Below are positions 55,786 through 64,000 of a stretch of DNA of 64,000 nucleotides, piece by piece. Source of the DNA: Pullulanibacillus camelliae (GTDB taxonomy: Bacteria; Bacillota; Bacilli; Bacillales; Sporolactobacillaceae); assembly GCF_014642655.1 (NCBI RefSeq), contig NZ_BMIR01000004.1, positions 1 through 64,000 on the forward strand, read 5' to 3'. Both the position numbers and the translations under genes were made by a program. Numbering within the stretch: the stretch's first letter is position 1; each line of letters starts with the position of its first letter. The notes beneath the pieces are model-generated. The model saw nothing but the letters and a program-made list of their open reading frames with translations. It ran no database searches and had not been told where the DNA came from.

Positions 55786-56781
55786 CTAGAGGCTTGCTTT
55801 GTAATCTTTCACGTCAACCACGCAACGAAAGCCTAAATTTCCTGTGGCGCTATCTGCTGTATTAGAGGTTCGTGCAGCGACACGATATCGATTACAATAA
55901 GATTCATGACATAGATAGGAACCGCCACGCATCACTTTAGAGGGCCCTTCGCTGGGACCTTTAGGATTGATACACTCCTTCGGATCACGCGCATTCGTAA
56001 ACCAATCCTCACACCATTCCCACACATTACCTGAAACATTATATAGGCCAAAGCCATTTTCAGGAAACGAAATAGCAGGTGCTGTTCCTAGATAACCATC
56101 TTCTTCTGTATTTTCTCTTGGAAAATCCCCTTGCCAAATATTACAGTAATGCTTGCCATCTGGAGTAAGTTCATCCCCCCAAGGATAACGCTTTTGTTCC
56201 AAACCGCCCCGCGCCGCAAATTCCCATTCTGCCTCCGTAGGCAATCTTTTTCCCGCCCACTCGCAAAAGGCCTTCGCATCATTCCAGGAGACTTGGATAA
56301 CAGGATGGTCCATTCTATCCTCTATGGATGAATGAGGCCCTTCAGGCTGAAACCAATAGGCACCTTCAACAGCAAACCACCATGGGGTTGAAGGAACGCG
56401 CTGAATATTTCCAACTGGCTTCTCAGGCAAAAATTTGTGAAAGACAAAAGACCAACCAAACTTTTCGGATTCTGTTTTATAGCCTGTCTCTTTCACAAAA
56501 GCACTGAACTCCGCGTTTGTTACCGTATGACTATCCATGTAAAAGGAATCCACTTGCACTTTTCGAACAGGTCCCTCACCATCTGCCTTGAAGCCTTCTT
56601 CATCATCCGTTCCCATTAGAAATTCCCTTCCAGGAATATACACCATTTTATCTTTGAATTTTATCGTTTTTTCATTTTTAATATCTGCCTCTTTGACACT
56701 TTCAGCTTTTTGAAAGGTTCCATTAAACATTGCACGACTTCCACCTGCACAACATGAGCGCATGCCATTTTTTTCTTCCAT
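55786..56781 (-). CDS. Formylglycine-generating enzyme (SUMF1 family)
   Basis: A 331-residue FGE. It keeps the two copper-binding active-site cysteines in YLCHESYCNRYRVAARTSNT (Cys291 and Cys296 from this start), the GNVWEWCEDWF motif and an N-terminal CCAGGSR typical of bacterial FGEs. It oxidises a Cys of CxPxR-type motifs in sulfatases to formylglycine, using O2. The ATG at 56781 is preferred; an ATG at 56793 abuts its own AAGG. No sulfatase gene lies in the window. Confidence 0.88.
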   Translation of the reverse strand: MEEKNGMRSCCAGGSRAMFNGTFQKAESVKEADIKNEKTIKFKDKMVYIPGREFLMGTDDEEGFKADGEGPVRKVQVDSFYMDSHTVTNAEFSAFVKETGYKTESEKFGWSFVFHKFLPEKPVGNIQRVPSTPWWFAVEGAYWFQPEGPHSSIEDRMDHPVIQVSWNDAKAFCEWAGKRLPTEAEWEFAARGGLEQKRYPWGDELTPDGKHYCNIWQGDFPRENTEEDGYLGTAPAISFPENGFGLYNVSGNVWEWCEDWFTNARDPKECINPKGPSEGPSKVMRGGSYLCHESYCNRYRVAARTSNTADSATGNLGFRCVVDVKDYKASL

Positions 56782-57005
56782 CTTTCCGCACATCCTTTTA
56801 GAATTATCTCTTTGATGGCATTGAATAGGTCAGCCATTTATTGCAAGAAGTTTTATTTTGAACACATTTCTACTTATTATCATCCTAACATTAAATGAAG
56901 GTATTGGGCGTATTCAATTTGGTTATACCCTATAAAATAAAGTGAATTTACACCCACTACCCGGTTTGAGAGAATTTAGAGGAAAGAGACGAAGGGGGAA
57001 ACATC

Positions 57006-57875
57006 ATGGCACTTTCTACAGGACTCTTACTTCTTATTATCGGCATCATCGCTGGTGGCTATGGGACCATTGTCGGAGCTGGTGGTGGATTTATATTTGT
57101 CCCTGCTCTACTCTTAATCTTCCATATGAACCCAGCGGTTGCTTCTGGATCAGGGCTCGTTATTGTTTTGATCAATTCCTTGTCAGGAGTGATGGGCTAT
57201 GCCAAACAGAAAAAAATCAATTATAAAACGGGTCTTATTATAGGGATAAGCGCCCTGCCTGGATCACTTTTGGGTGTCTGGTTATTGCAATCTTTCTCTT
57301 CTCAATACTTTTTTGTCGTTTTTGCTACCATACTCGTTGCACTCGGACTCTTTTTGTTCAGCAAGAATTCTCCTTTTGCAAGAAAGGCAAAAACAAAACA
57401 ACCTGTAAGAGAAATCGCCACAGCCAGTGCTTCATACAATCAAGCCGCATCCGGATTAGAAGGCGCAGAAGCTATATCTTATCAAAATACTGTAGCCCCA
57501 CAACCTGAGAAAAACACCCAATTACAAGATAAATGGTTAATCCCGCTTGGCTTTATCATGGGGATATTATCAAGTTACCTCGGCATCGGCGGCGGCTGGC
57601 TTCTTGTTCCTATTTTAATTTATCTATTTAAGGTTTCTACTCACAATGCCACTGCAACATCCATTTTTGCGTTATGCCTATATTCATTAGTAGGCGTGAT
57701 TTCACAGTTATTTTATAGTAGCATCGACTGGAGCACCGTCATTTGGGGAGGTATCGGGGTTATCGCTGGTTCACAGCTCGGTGTGATCTTATCACAACGC
57801 ATCCCCGGAAAAGTCATCATGCAAATGCTCTCAATACTGCTGGTAATTATCGGGGTCAGGATGTATTTTAGTTAA
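57006..57875 (+). CDS. TauE/SafE family sulfite/anion exporter
   Basis: A 289-residue protein with two inverted blocks of helices: GGYGTIVGAGGGFIFVPALL near the start and SSYLGIGGGWLLVPILIYLF in the second half, the paired TauE signature. A hydrophilic linker of about 60 residues lies between the halves. It probably exports sulfite or an organosulfonate. GAAGGGGGAAAC precedes the ATG. It is divergent from the FGE gene; together with the LysR gene this suggests a sulfatase-derived sulfur pathway (inference). Confidence 0.85.
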   Translation: MALSTGLLLLIIGIIAGGYGTIVGAGGGFIFVPALLLIFHMNPAVASGSGLVIVLINSLSGVMGYAKQKKINYKTGLIIGISALPGSLLGVWLLQSFSSQYFFVVFATILVALGLFLFSKNSPFARKAKTKQPVREIATASASYNQAASGLEGAEAISYQNTVAPQPEKNTQLQDKWLIPLGFIMGILSSYLGIGGGWLLVPILIYLFKVSTHNATATSIFALCLYSLVGVISQLFYSSIDWSTVIWGGIGVIAGSQLGVILSQRIPGKVIMQMLSILLVIIGVRMYFS

Positions 57876-57901
57876 TAAGTAGCTTGAACATCAAAAGAGT
57901 A

Positions 57902-57945
57902 AAAAAGATTCCATTGATTGTTTTTGGATTATCAGAATCTTTTTT
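57902..57945 (+). terminator. Terminator after the TauE-family gene
   Basis: AAAAAGATTC pairs with GAATCTTTTT across a 23-base loop, followed by T-rich sequence. It lies 26 bases after the stop. Confidence 0.7.
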
Positions 57946-58126
57946 AGTGCTGTTGATGAGGCCATTTAGTGAGCCATCAAGCATATATTCTTAAATTTGC
58001 CGCCACCATAAAAGCAAAGGAGAGGAACCTAATCCTTTAGCCTGACACACACTAAATATCTTATTCTGTGTGAGTGTGCTAACGTTATCAAAAGCTATCC
58101 TTTATAAGTACATAATTTTAGTTGTG

Positions 58127-58165
58127 AAAAAACCTGAACATTCCAATAAAATGTTCAGGTTTTTC
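58127..58165. terminator. Bidirectional terminator
   Basis: AAAAACCTGAACATT pairs perfectly with AATGTTCAGGTTTTT across a short loop. On the minus strand it ends the BceRS-BceAB transcript, including the 30-residue ORF, 27 bases after that ORF. Confidence 0.92.
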
Positions 58166-58191
58166 CATGAGTAAAATACTTCAAAGTATGT

Positions 58192-58284
58192 TTATAATTG
58201 TTGAATGTAATAGTAACAAAATCCGCTGAATATCCCGAGAAATGCTACTACATAAAGAACCGTCGCTTTCTTAAAAATCTTCAT
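58192..58284 (-). CDS. 30-residue membrane peptide coupled to the BceB-like permease
   Basis: The stop of the permease overlaps this start (TAATG). The product MKIFKKATVLYVVAFLGIFS then GFCYYYIQQL has a basic N-terminus and one transmembrane helix. The strong terminator lies 27 bases downstream, so the ORF is the last element of the operon. Size, topology and position recall VraH, the small partner of the staphylococcal VraDE (BceAB-type) transporter, but sequence homology cannot be judged by eye. Confidence 0.6.
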   Translation of the reverse strand: MKIFKKATVLYVVAFLGIFSGFCYYYIQQL

Positions 58285-60215
58285 TACACGATCCCTGCTT
58301 TCAAATGCTTAAGATAAAGGAAGCGAATGAGGAAGAAATAAATAATTTGAACAGCTATAAAAAACAACAGCACCCACAACGTAGCTGAAAAAATGGAAAC
58401 TGCAAACAGACTTTGCAAGGCAACAAAAGCAAAAGCACTATGGATGACCGCAACGAGAATTGGGACAAAGAAGAGCAAGGATAGTTGAATAGTTACAGTC
58501 TTGTTTAATTCTTTATTTGTCAATCCAATTTTAGTAATCGCGTGATAATGGCGCTGATCTCTTTCTAAATCAGCATAAAGTCTAAAATATAAGAAGCTTC
58601 CCGCTGCAATAAAGAAGACAGCCCCGATTAAGAGAGCAATAAAAAACATAATGCTATACATTTGTTCTGATAACTTATACTCTTCACCAGCCGCCGTATA
58701 CTTGTACGGCAATGATGTTTCAGGATCTTTCTTAAATTGCGCCCTAATGTTTTTAGAGAGTTTTGCACCGATCCCATCCGTCGCTTTCCAATCCTCCACT
58801 TTGTATCCAACATAAGTGACAGGTGTGGTGGGATAAGGATTATCTTTGTTAACATGCGATTGCAGCTGATTAAAGACAGCATCCGATACAACAAGACTAT
58901 TGGAATCGAAATATTTATAAAGAACAAGATTAGCGACACCCGCTATTTTTAGCGCCTTTCCACTCGGTTCAAGTGTGGTAGATCGTATTGGATGTTTTTT
59001 CAGTTCCTTCGCCCCATCAATTGAGGTAGGAACAACGTATGCCTCATCATCCTTTACTTCAAGCGGACTGAATCCAAGCACTTGGGCAAAACGGTTGTAA
59101 TCTCTTACGGATATGAGCGTGACTGGTATCTTTGTTTTTCCACTGTCTTGCACCTTGGTCGTTAAGGACACCTTTTTATATGAGAGATGCTTCGCTGTTA
59201 AATCCTGCTCTATGGTTTGTACATGTTGATGAAAGGCTTGATCACCTGGCTTTGAAACATAATTGATGGCGAATGGAAATTCTTTCGCAAATTGTTTATC
59301 CATACTCTTCATTGCCGCAAAGGACCCTATTGCACAAAAGGCGACTGTTGAGACAATCGAAACAAGAAAGAACATCCGGGCGTTATCCTTCATTTTGTAG
59401 GCTAAATCGCTTAAGGTGATCATGTTCGTTGATCGTAAGTAAAAGTTTTGTTTTCTTTTTAAAAGGCGAGTCACAAAAATACTCAATTGTGAAAACAGAA
59501 AATAGGTGGTGACAATCGTTAAGGGCACAACCATAAGCAAGCGTTGTCCAATATTATTGGTTGTTGTCGTCACTGATAAATAATAAGCCATAACGAGGGC
59601 CGCGGCCGTCAAAAGAGACACGATGACTGATGCTTTTGGCTCTTTCCGTGGTTTCGTTGTTCCCTTAAGTAAATCAATCAGTTTACTGCTCCGTATAAAT
59701 AAAGGCGTCATCGTTGAAATCACAAGAAATAACACAAAGAAAGCGACCAGTGTTAAAATCAGCGGCTTCCATGAGAGGTAGAAGGGTAAATCAACAAAGT
59801 TCATAATGTGAGCGCCGAGCATGAGAAACACCTTAGCAAATACAATACCAAAACCGATCCCGACCACCATCGATGAAAAGCCGATGAGCATATTTTCAAG
59901 AAAGACCAGACTATTTAATTGGCGCCGACTCATCCCATGCATCATTAAGATGCCAAATTCCCGATGACGGGTTTTAAGAAAGGCACTGACTGAATACAAA
60001 ATGAATAGAAAGGAGAAAACGTAGATAATATACTCCGCAACCTTCATCCCTTCCACCGCAATTTGCTTCGTCACACCTTCATTTACACCCGGATGGAAAA
60101 TAAATAGAGCATAAACAAAAAACACTAAGACCGAAAAGGCACTACTCAAGAAGTAAGCGGCATATGTTCTCTTATTACGCACGACATTATAGATCGCGAA
60201 TTGTCGAAAGGTCAC
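58284..60215 (-). CDS. bceB: BceB-type ABC permease
   Basis: A 643-residue permease of the peptide-7-exporter family: helix 1 at about 17-40, helices 2-4, a helix group near 200-300, a large extracellular domain of roughly 200 residues between helices 7 and 8 (about 310-520), and three C-terminal helices. The GTG at 60215 is chosen because GGGAGGGG lies six bases upstream; it overlaps the end of the ATPase gene. It frees lipid II cycle intermediates from peptide antibiotics such as bacitracin and signals to the kinase. The specific drug is unknown. Confidence 0.85.
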   Translation of the reverse strand: MTFRQFAIYNVVRNKRTYAAYFLSSAFSVLVFFVYALFIFHPGVNEGVTKQIAVEGMKVAEYIIYVFSFLFILYSVSAFLKTRHREFGILMMHGMSRRQLNSLVFLENMLIGFSSMVVGIGFGIVFAKVFLMLGAHIMNFVDLPFYLSWKPLILTLVAFFVLFLVISTMTPLFIRSSKLIDLLKGTTKPRKEPKASVIVSLLTAAALVMAYYLSVTTTTNNIGQRLLMVVPLTIVTTYFLFSQLSIFVTRLLKRKQNFYLRSTNMITLSDLAYKMKDNARMFFLVSIVSTVAFCAIGSFAAMKSMDKQFAKEFPFAINYVSKPGDQAFHQHVQTIEQDLTAKHLSYKKVSLTTKVQDSGKTKIPVTLISVRDYNRFAQVLGFSPLEVKDDEAYVVPTSIDGAKELKKHPIRSTTLEPSGKALKIAGVANLVLYKYFDSNSLVVSDAVFNQLQSHVNKDNPYPTTPVTYVGYKVEDWKATDGIGAKLSKNIRAQFKKDPETSLPYKYTAAGEEYKLSEQMYSIMFFIALLIGAVFFIAAGSFLYFRLYADLERDQRHYHAITKIGLTNKELNKTVTIQLSLLFFVPILVAVIHSAFAFVALQSLFAVSIFSATLWVLLFFIAVQIIYFFLIRFLYLKHLKAGIV

Positions 60216-60963
60216 CCGATTCCCCTCCCAACAATGAAAGCACATCTAAGATGCTTTGATAATACGTTTTTTGATTATCACCGCGATGGATTTCATTATA
60301 AAGTGCCCCATCTTTAATAAAAATCACGCGCTGACAATAACTTGCCGCTTGTGGATCATGGGTCACCATTAATTGCGTTGTCGCAAACTCCTTATTGATA
60401 TTACTCAGTGTCTGCATGACATCTTTAGATGCTTTTGAATCTAAATTTCCTGTCGGTTCATCTGCAAGAAGCAGCTTTGGAGAATGAATAATTGCCCGAG
60501 CAATGGCTGTCCGTTGGGCTTGCCCTCCTGAGACTTCATAGGTTCTTTTATTCAAAATCGACTCGATTCCTAACTTCTTAGCAACGGTCTTGACCTTTTC
60601 TTTCATGATCTTGACACTTACTCTCTCTAAAGTCAGCGGTAAAACAATATTTTCTTCAACAGTCAAGGTTTCTAAGAGATTAAAATCTTGAAACACGAAG
60701 CCAAGCTCTCTTCTTCTAAACGTTGCTAAATCATTTTTCTTCAGCTCAAAAGGATTCTTCCTGTCAATGAGAATCTCCCCAGCTGTTGGTCGGTCAATGG
60801 TTGCAATCATATTAAGAAGTGTCGTTTTTCCACTCCCTGAAGGACCCATAATTCCGATAAATTCTCCTTCACTTACTTCGAAACTTATATTCTCAAGTGC
60901 ACGGTGGGCTATTTTCCCTTCGTACACCTTCGTCAGTTCTTTTACACTGAGCACCTTGAACAC
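60187..60963 (-). CDS. bceA: BceA-type ABC ATPase
   Basis: A 258-residue ATPase with Walker A MGPSGSGKTTLLN, signature YEVSGGQAQRTAIARA and Walker B LLLADEPTGNLDSKAS. It is the partner of the BceB-like permease, overlapping its start by 29 bases. Expression should be induced through the BceR box 78 bases upstream. Confidence 0.88.
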   Translation of the reverse strand: MFKVLSVKELTKVYEGKIAHRALENISFEVSEGEFIGIMGPSGSGKTTLLNMIATIDRPTAGEILIDRKNPFELKKNDLATFRRRELGFVFQDFNLLETLTVEENIVLPLTLERVSVKIMKEKVKTVAKKLGIESILNKRTYEVSGGQAQRTAIARAIIHSPKLLLADEPTGNLDSKASKDVMQTLSNINKEFATTQLMVTHDPQAASYCQRVIFIKDGALYNEIHRGDNQKTYYQSILDVLSLLGGESGDLSTIRDL

Positions 60964-61040
60964 TCCCTATCTCTTATTATCGATAGTTTTAGTGTACAGC
61001 GAGTGGCACTCTCTAACTATCGGGTTACCTTTCATGAAGC

Positions 61041-61054
61041 TTACACTTTTGTAA
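61041..61054. promoter_or_regulatory. BceR box upstream of bceAB, inside the end of bceS
   Basis: On the minus strand TTACAAAAGTGTAA matches the BceR-type consensus TNACA-N4-TGTAA exactly. It covers the last codons and the stop of the kinase gene (CTT ACA AAA GTG TAA) and lies 78 bases before the bceA start. A weak TACACT -10 hexamer follows. So the transporter genes appear to have their own inducible promoter. Confidence 0.8.
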
Positions 61055-62045
61055 GGTTATCAATTGAATCCTTCATTATGAGCTTTACGGTCGTGCCTTT
61101 CCCCACTTCGGAGATGAGCTCTAGCTCATGATTAAGCCGATGACAAATTTCCTTAACAAGATATAATCCCATCCCGGTAGCGCCCTGAAATTTCCTGCCG
61201 TTTTCTCCCGTATAAAAGGGCTGAAAGACCCGGCGTCTATCCTCTTTAGGAATGCCTATCCCTTGGTCTGTTACTTCTAAGGCAACGCTCCTACTGTCGC
61301 TTCGATACCCTTTAATCACTACTTTCTTATCCCCTCCCCCTGAATATTTCACCGCATTAGTTATCAATTGTCCGAGTAAGAACGGTAACCATTTGGCGTC
61401 AGAGGCCGCCGTCAAATCCTGGGGAATATCAATCACAGGATAAACATGATGACGAATAAAGAAGCGTTTATTCTCTTGAACAATGTGATGGGCCACTCCA
61501 TATAATTGCAGACGTTCCACTCTAAAATCCTGGCGAAAATCTTCTAATCGCGCCACATATAAAGCCGTTTCAAGTCCTTTCGAAAGCCGATCCAATTCAA
61601 TTTTAATGTCACCATTTCTCGGATCTTCCTCATCCTGAAGAATAAGTTCAATCACAGAAAGTGGTGTCTTCATCTCATGGATCCATTGATTGACAAAACG
61701 ATAATAGTCTCGCTGCTGGTTATAAAACTTTTCAATACGCCCTTGATAAAGCTGGTACTGACGCATGAGTAGCGCTTTAAAAGCCTTGGTCAGTGAGCTG
61801 TTGGCTTCGACATTCATCGTCTCTTCTAGATCGGCTTCCTCTTTTTGTAAGTGTTGATAGAAAAAATGATTATTCAGATAGCGTCCTACAAGAAATAAAG
61901 CAAGTAAGAATAACCCTAAAAGGGTGCCATAGAGAGCAATTAACGGATGCTCATTCCCTTGTAGCCAATAAATAAGGAAGAGTAAAAAGAGCTGGAGGCA
62001 ATTTAAGAGGATGAGGGAAAAATGGTCTTTAATATAGAGTCTCAT
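61041..62045 (-). CDS. bceS: BceS-type intramembrane-sensing histidine kinase
   Basis: A 334-residue kinase with two N-terminal helices (about 10-60) and almost no extracellular loop, the mark of intramembrane-sensing kinases that take their signal from BceAB. The phospho-acceptor region is FVNQWIHEMKTPLSVIELIL and the ATPase part has DQGIGIPKEDRRRVFQPFYT with GATGMGLYLVKEI. The ATG at 62045 overlaps the end of the regulator gene by 17 bases. Confidence 0.88.
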   Translation of the reverse strand: MRLYIKDHFSLILLNCLQLFLLFLIYWLQGNEHPLIALYGTLLGLFLLALFLVGRYLNNHFFYQHLQKEEADLEETMNVEANSSLTKAFKALLMRQYQLYQGRIEKFYNQQRDYYRFVNQWIHEMKTPLSVIELILQDEEDPRNGDIKIELDRLSKGLETALYVARLEDFRQDFRVERLQLYGVAHHIVQENKRFFIRHHVYPVIDIPQDLTAASDAKWLPFLLGQLITNAVKYSGGGDKKVVIKGYRSDSRSVALEVTDQGIGIPKEDRRRVFQPFYTGENGRKFQGATGMGLYLVKEICHRLNHELELISEVGKGTTVKLIMKDSIDNLTKV

Positions 62046-62748
62046 TGTCACCCGCACCTCCCCAACGAGGCGTCATGCGGTACCCTGCCCCGCGAACAGT
62101 TTCAATCCCATTTTCAATTCCGATCTCTTTTAATCGCTTTCTCACCCTTGTCACGTTGACATTTAAGGTATTTTCATCGACAAAGGTTTCATCATCCCAG
62201 AGTTTTTCTAGAAGATCGTCCCGTCCAACCACTTTTGGAAAATGCTTCATCAACGCCTCTAAAAGAATAGCCTCCTTCTTCGATACCATCGTCTTATTTT
62301 CACCATAACTGACTTCCATTCTCTCTATGTAGAGCTTTAGCCCCTGGAGATCCAACACACGCTCATTCGCCGTTTGTGCATAATCTCCATAAACCCTTCT
62401 CAGCTGACTTCTAATTTTAGCTGTGACCACCTCATAATTAAAAGGCTTTGTGATATAGTCATCCGCCCCATTTTCTAAGGCCATCACTTGATCCATTTGT
62501 TCCGACCGCGCTGAAATAAATAAAATAGGACAAAGCGATTCTTTGCGAATTTGTCTGCACCAATAATAGCCGTCATACTTCGGCAGATTAACGTCTAACA
62601 AAACAAGCTTAGGCTGAGCCTGTTGAAAGCTCTCCATCACCCGACTAAAATCCACGACTCTTTTCACGCAATACCCATACTTTTCAAGATGTTTTTGCAA
62701 TAATTCCGCGATTTTATTGTCATCCTCAATAATTAGTACTGTCGTCAC
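62029..62748 (-). CDS. bceR: BceR-type OmpR family response regulator
   Basis: A 239-residue regulator: receiver domain (1-115) with Asp in KLVLLDVNLPKYDG and Lys in DYITKPFNYEV, then a winged-helix DNA-binding domain (about 140-235, LWDDETFVDENTLNVNVTRV). The GTG at 62748 gives the usual family start MTTVLIIEDD and has GGGAG eight bases upstream; an ATG at 62763 is possible. First gene of the four-gene module. Confidence 0.88.
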   Translation of the reverse strand: MTTVLIIEDDNKIAELLQKHLEKYGYCVKRVVDFSRVMESFQQAQPKLVLLDVNLPKYDGYYWCRQIRKESLCPILFISARSEQMDQVMALENGADDYITKPFNYEVVTAKIRSQLRRVYGDYAQTANERVLDLQGLKLYIERMEVSYGENKTMVSKKEAILLEALMKHFPKVVGRDDLLEKLWDDETFVDENTLNVNVTRVRKRLKEIGIENGIETVRGAGYRMTPRWGGAGDNETLY

Positions 62749-62763
62749 GCTTAATTCTCCCAT

Positions 62764-63367
62764 CCTTCGCTTCCCCTCTTAATACGAAAACCGATTGTCT
62801 TTTGTTCAGATTACAAAAAGATCGCCTATAATGCAAAAAGCCAGGGAATCCCCCGACCTTTTATGGTGCCCAACGGTATCTGTGTTTGTTATAAAACGCA
62901 TCTCGGAGCTAATTTTTATATCATCCACTCACTTCTTCTAAGCTGGTCCCATCTGAAATTAAATCCTTGAAGCTGTGACCGTTACTTCTGGGGTCGAGGG
63001 TGAGATCAGAAAAATTCTAGAGGTGCTTAAGCCCTCAGATGTCAGCATTATCTACCTCGCGCTGCAATTGCGAAAAGCACCGTTAAATTTAACTTGTCCT
63101 CTTGTCAGAATGCACTTTCTGTTGAATTGAAGCAAGGGTTCATTTCACTTCAAATCCGAGACGTAGTAATTAGCTTAAACAACGTTCTTTATCATTTACT
63201 TATTGAAAAGGTACCATTTTTTTATTTTTTAACTATTTTCATATTTCGCACCTCAGAAAGTGTAAACCCTCATAAACGTTATTAAGGTTTGTGGCGATAC
63301 TCTTAATGGGTGATTTGAATAATCCTATCAGGAGTACGAAGCAATGCCATGTAAGCCAGTTTTCTTC
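62764..63367. other. 600-base region without a gene
   Basis: No convincing ORF, hairpin or repeat of families A or B. It contains the promoter of the BceRS unit at its low end. A short plus-strand frame at 63094-63285 has no family resemblance. Confidence 0.45.
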
Positions 63368-63616
63368 TCATAGCAGGTCATGATTAATATTGCAGGCACT
63401 TAAATCATTGCCATCTAAGTCTCGAAAACCCAATCCACCATAGCCTGCAGGATCATCTGGATTGACATTATAAGAGCCTACTTCAACGTTATACTCCTTC
63501 AAGTACGCATAAAACCCTTTGAGATCACTTGTATAGAAATCAATGACGCTGTGATGAATTATTGCATACTTCCTTAAATAAATTCGGCTTAAGTGATCAT
63601 TATCCTTTATACCCAT
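63368..63616 (-). pseudogene. VOC/glyoxalase family, C-terminal half only
   Basis: The 82-residue frame contains HSVIDFYTSDLKGFYAYLKE and GGLGFRDLDGNDLSACN, the second beta-alpha-beta module of a vicinal oxygen chelate protein with the GFRDLDGN metal-site strand. The first module is missing, so a dimeric VOC unit cannot form in the usual way. It is probably a gene remnant next to the MarR gene. Confidence 0.65.
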
Positions 63617-63711
63617 TTGGATTTTCTTAATTATTTTTCTTTATAGATACACATGCACTATTGTAAATTATTTTTTACTAATATCGAAATAAATAATTGA
63701 TTTCCATTCTA

Positions 63712-63735
63712 TTTAGTAATAATATATTTACTAAA
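63712..63735. promoter_or_regulatory. Dyad operator before the MarR gene
   Basis: TTTAGTAA-N8-TTACTAAA is a perfect dyad 22 bases before the marR start, overlapping where its promoter should be. Autorepression by the encoded MarR protein is likely. Confidence 0.75.
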
Positions 63736-63757
63736 AGCAGCAGTGGAGGAAAAGTAA

Positions 63758-64000
63758 ATGATCGCTGACATTACCAAGGAATATATCGCATTAATCCCTA
63801 ATTTATTTAGCAGTTTTAGTGAATTAAATAAGAATACTGTTAAACTCTCTCATCTCCAGCATCACGTTATTGAATTCATATATATGCAACAAAGGCCTTT
63901 AAATCTTAAGGAGATTTGTGTGGGCTTAGATATTGCCAAGCAACAGTTAACTCCACTTATCAGAGATTTAGAAATGGAGGGCTACGTAACAAAACTACCA
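63758..64000 (+). CDS. MarR family transcriptional regulator (partial, runs off the window)
   Basis: 81 residues are visible: MIADITKEYIALIPNLFSSF, then HVIEFIYMQQRPLNLKEICV and a winged-HTH recognition region GLDIAKQQLTPLIRDLEMEG. GTGGAGG precedes the ATG. MarR proteins repress efflux or stress genes until a small ligand binds. The C-terminal wing and dimer helix lie beyond the window. Confidence 0.8.
   Translation, partial: MIADITKEYIALIPNLFSSFSELNKNTVKLSHLQHHVIEFIYMQQRPLNLKEICVGLDIAKQQLTPLIRDLEMEGYVTKLP

Overview
The window looks like a low-to-moderate GC member of the Bacillales (Bacillaceae or Sporolactobacillaceae type). The grounds are strong GGAGG ribosome-binding sites with frequent GTG/TTG starts, B. 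subtilis-like gene sets (cidR-cidAB, a linearmycin-resistance-like lnrKJ-LMN set, a BceRS-BceAB set), a type I-C CRISPR-Cas system, and structured intergenic repeats of a kind I remember from Bacillaceae genomes. The species cannot be fixed from the sequence.

Layout. 0.3-6 kb: a 5'-truncated MFS gene, cidR divergent from cidAB, a bile-acid/Na+ symporter-like gene with a small HTH protein, a zinc-ribbon protein and a QueT-type transporter. 6.4-11.6 kb: an ABC exporter (one ATPase, two ABC-2 permeases) with a NarL-type two-component system. 11.9-19.2 kb: a chemoreceptor, an aldo/keto reductase, an HPr-like protein, a phosphatase and an rRNA methyltransferase. 19.4-19.9 kb: two decayed gene tails facing each other. 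20.3-25.8 kb: a GH94 phosphorylase and a GH3 beta-glucosidase resembling the Listeria 1,2-beta-oligoglucan (sophoro-oligosaccharide) pair, with cre and LacI-type operators upstream. 26.7-28.8 kb: a frameshifted histidine kinase fused to an RsbR/STAS module, and a DUF6241 pseudogene. 29-34.2 kb: an SPFH protein with an Arc-like partner, a CNNM-like membrane protein and a Ca2+ P-type ATPase.

34.3-44.1 kb is a complete type I-C CRISPR-Cas locus (cas3-cas5-cas8c-cas7-cas4-cas1-cas2) flanked by two arrays with near-identical leaders. cas3 is broken by one extra G in a G7 run lying exactly in the Walker A motif. 44.1-52 kb: nucleoside hydrolase, GNAT, MerR-SDR pair, DUF1646 transporter, GntR-MFS pair and many repeats. 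53-58 kb: a CPA1 Na+/H+ antiporter and a sulfur-flavoured cluster (CysL-like LysR, formylglycine-generating enzyme, TauE/SafE exporter). 58.2-62.8 kb: a BceRS-BceAB peptide-antibiotic resistance module, with a BceR box inside the end of bceS and a 30-residue membrane ORF coupled to the permease stop. The end holds a VOC fragment and a MarR gene running off the edge.

Themes: (1) two independent sense-and-export modules for membrane-active antibiotics; (2) an apparently switched-off or switchable CRISPR interference nuclease; (3) at least two families of structured intergenic repeats, one always sitting just 3' of a stop codon in sense orientation; (4) visible gene decay (truncated MFS, TipAS tail, AAA tail, DUF6241, VOC). 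Both single-base frameshifts (cas3, histidine kinase) lie in homopolymers, so sequencing error must be excluded before either is interpreted biologically.
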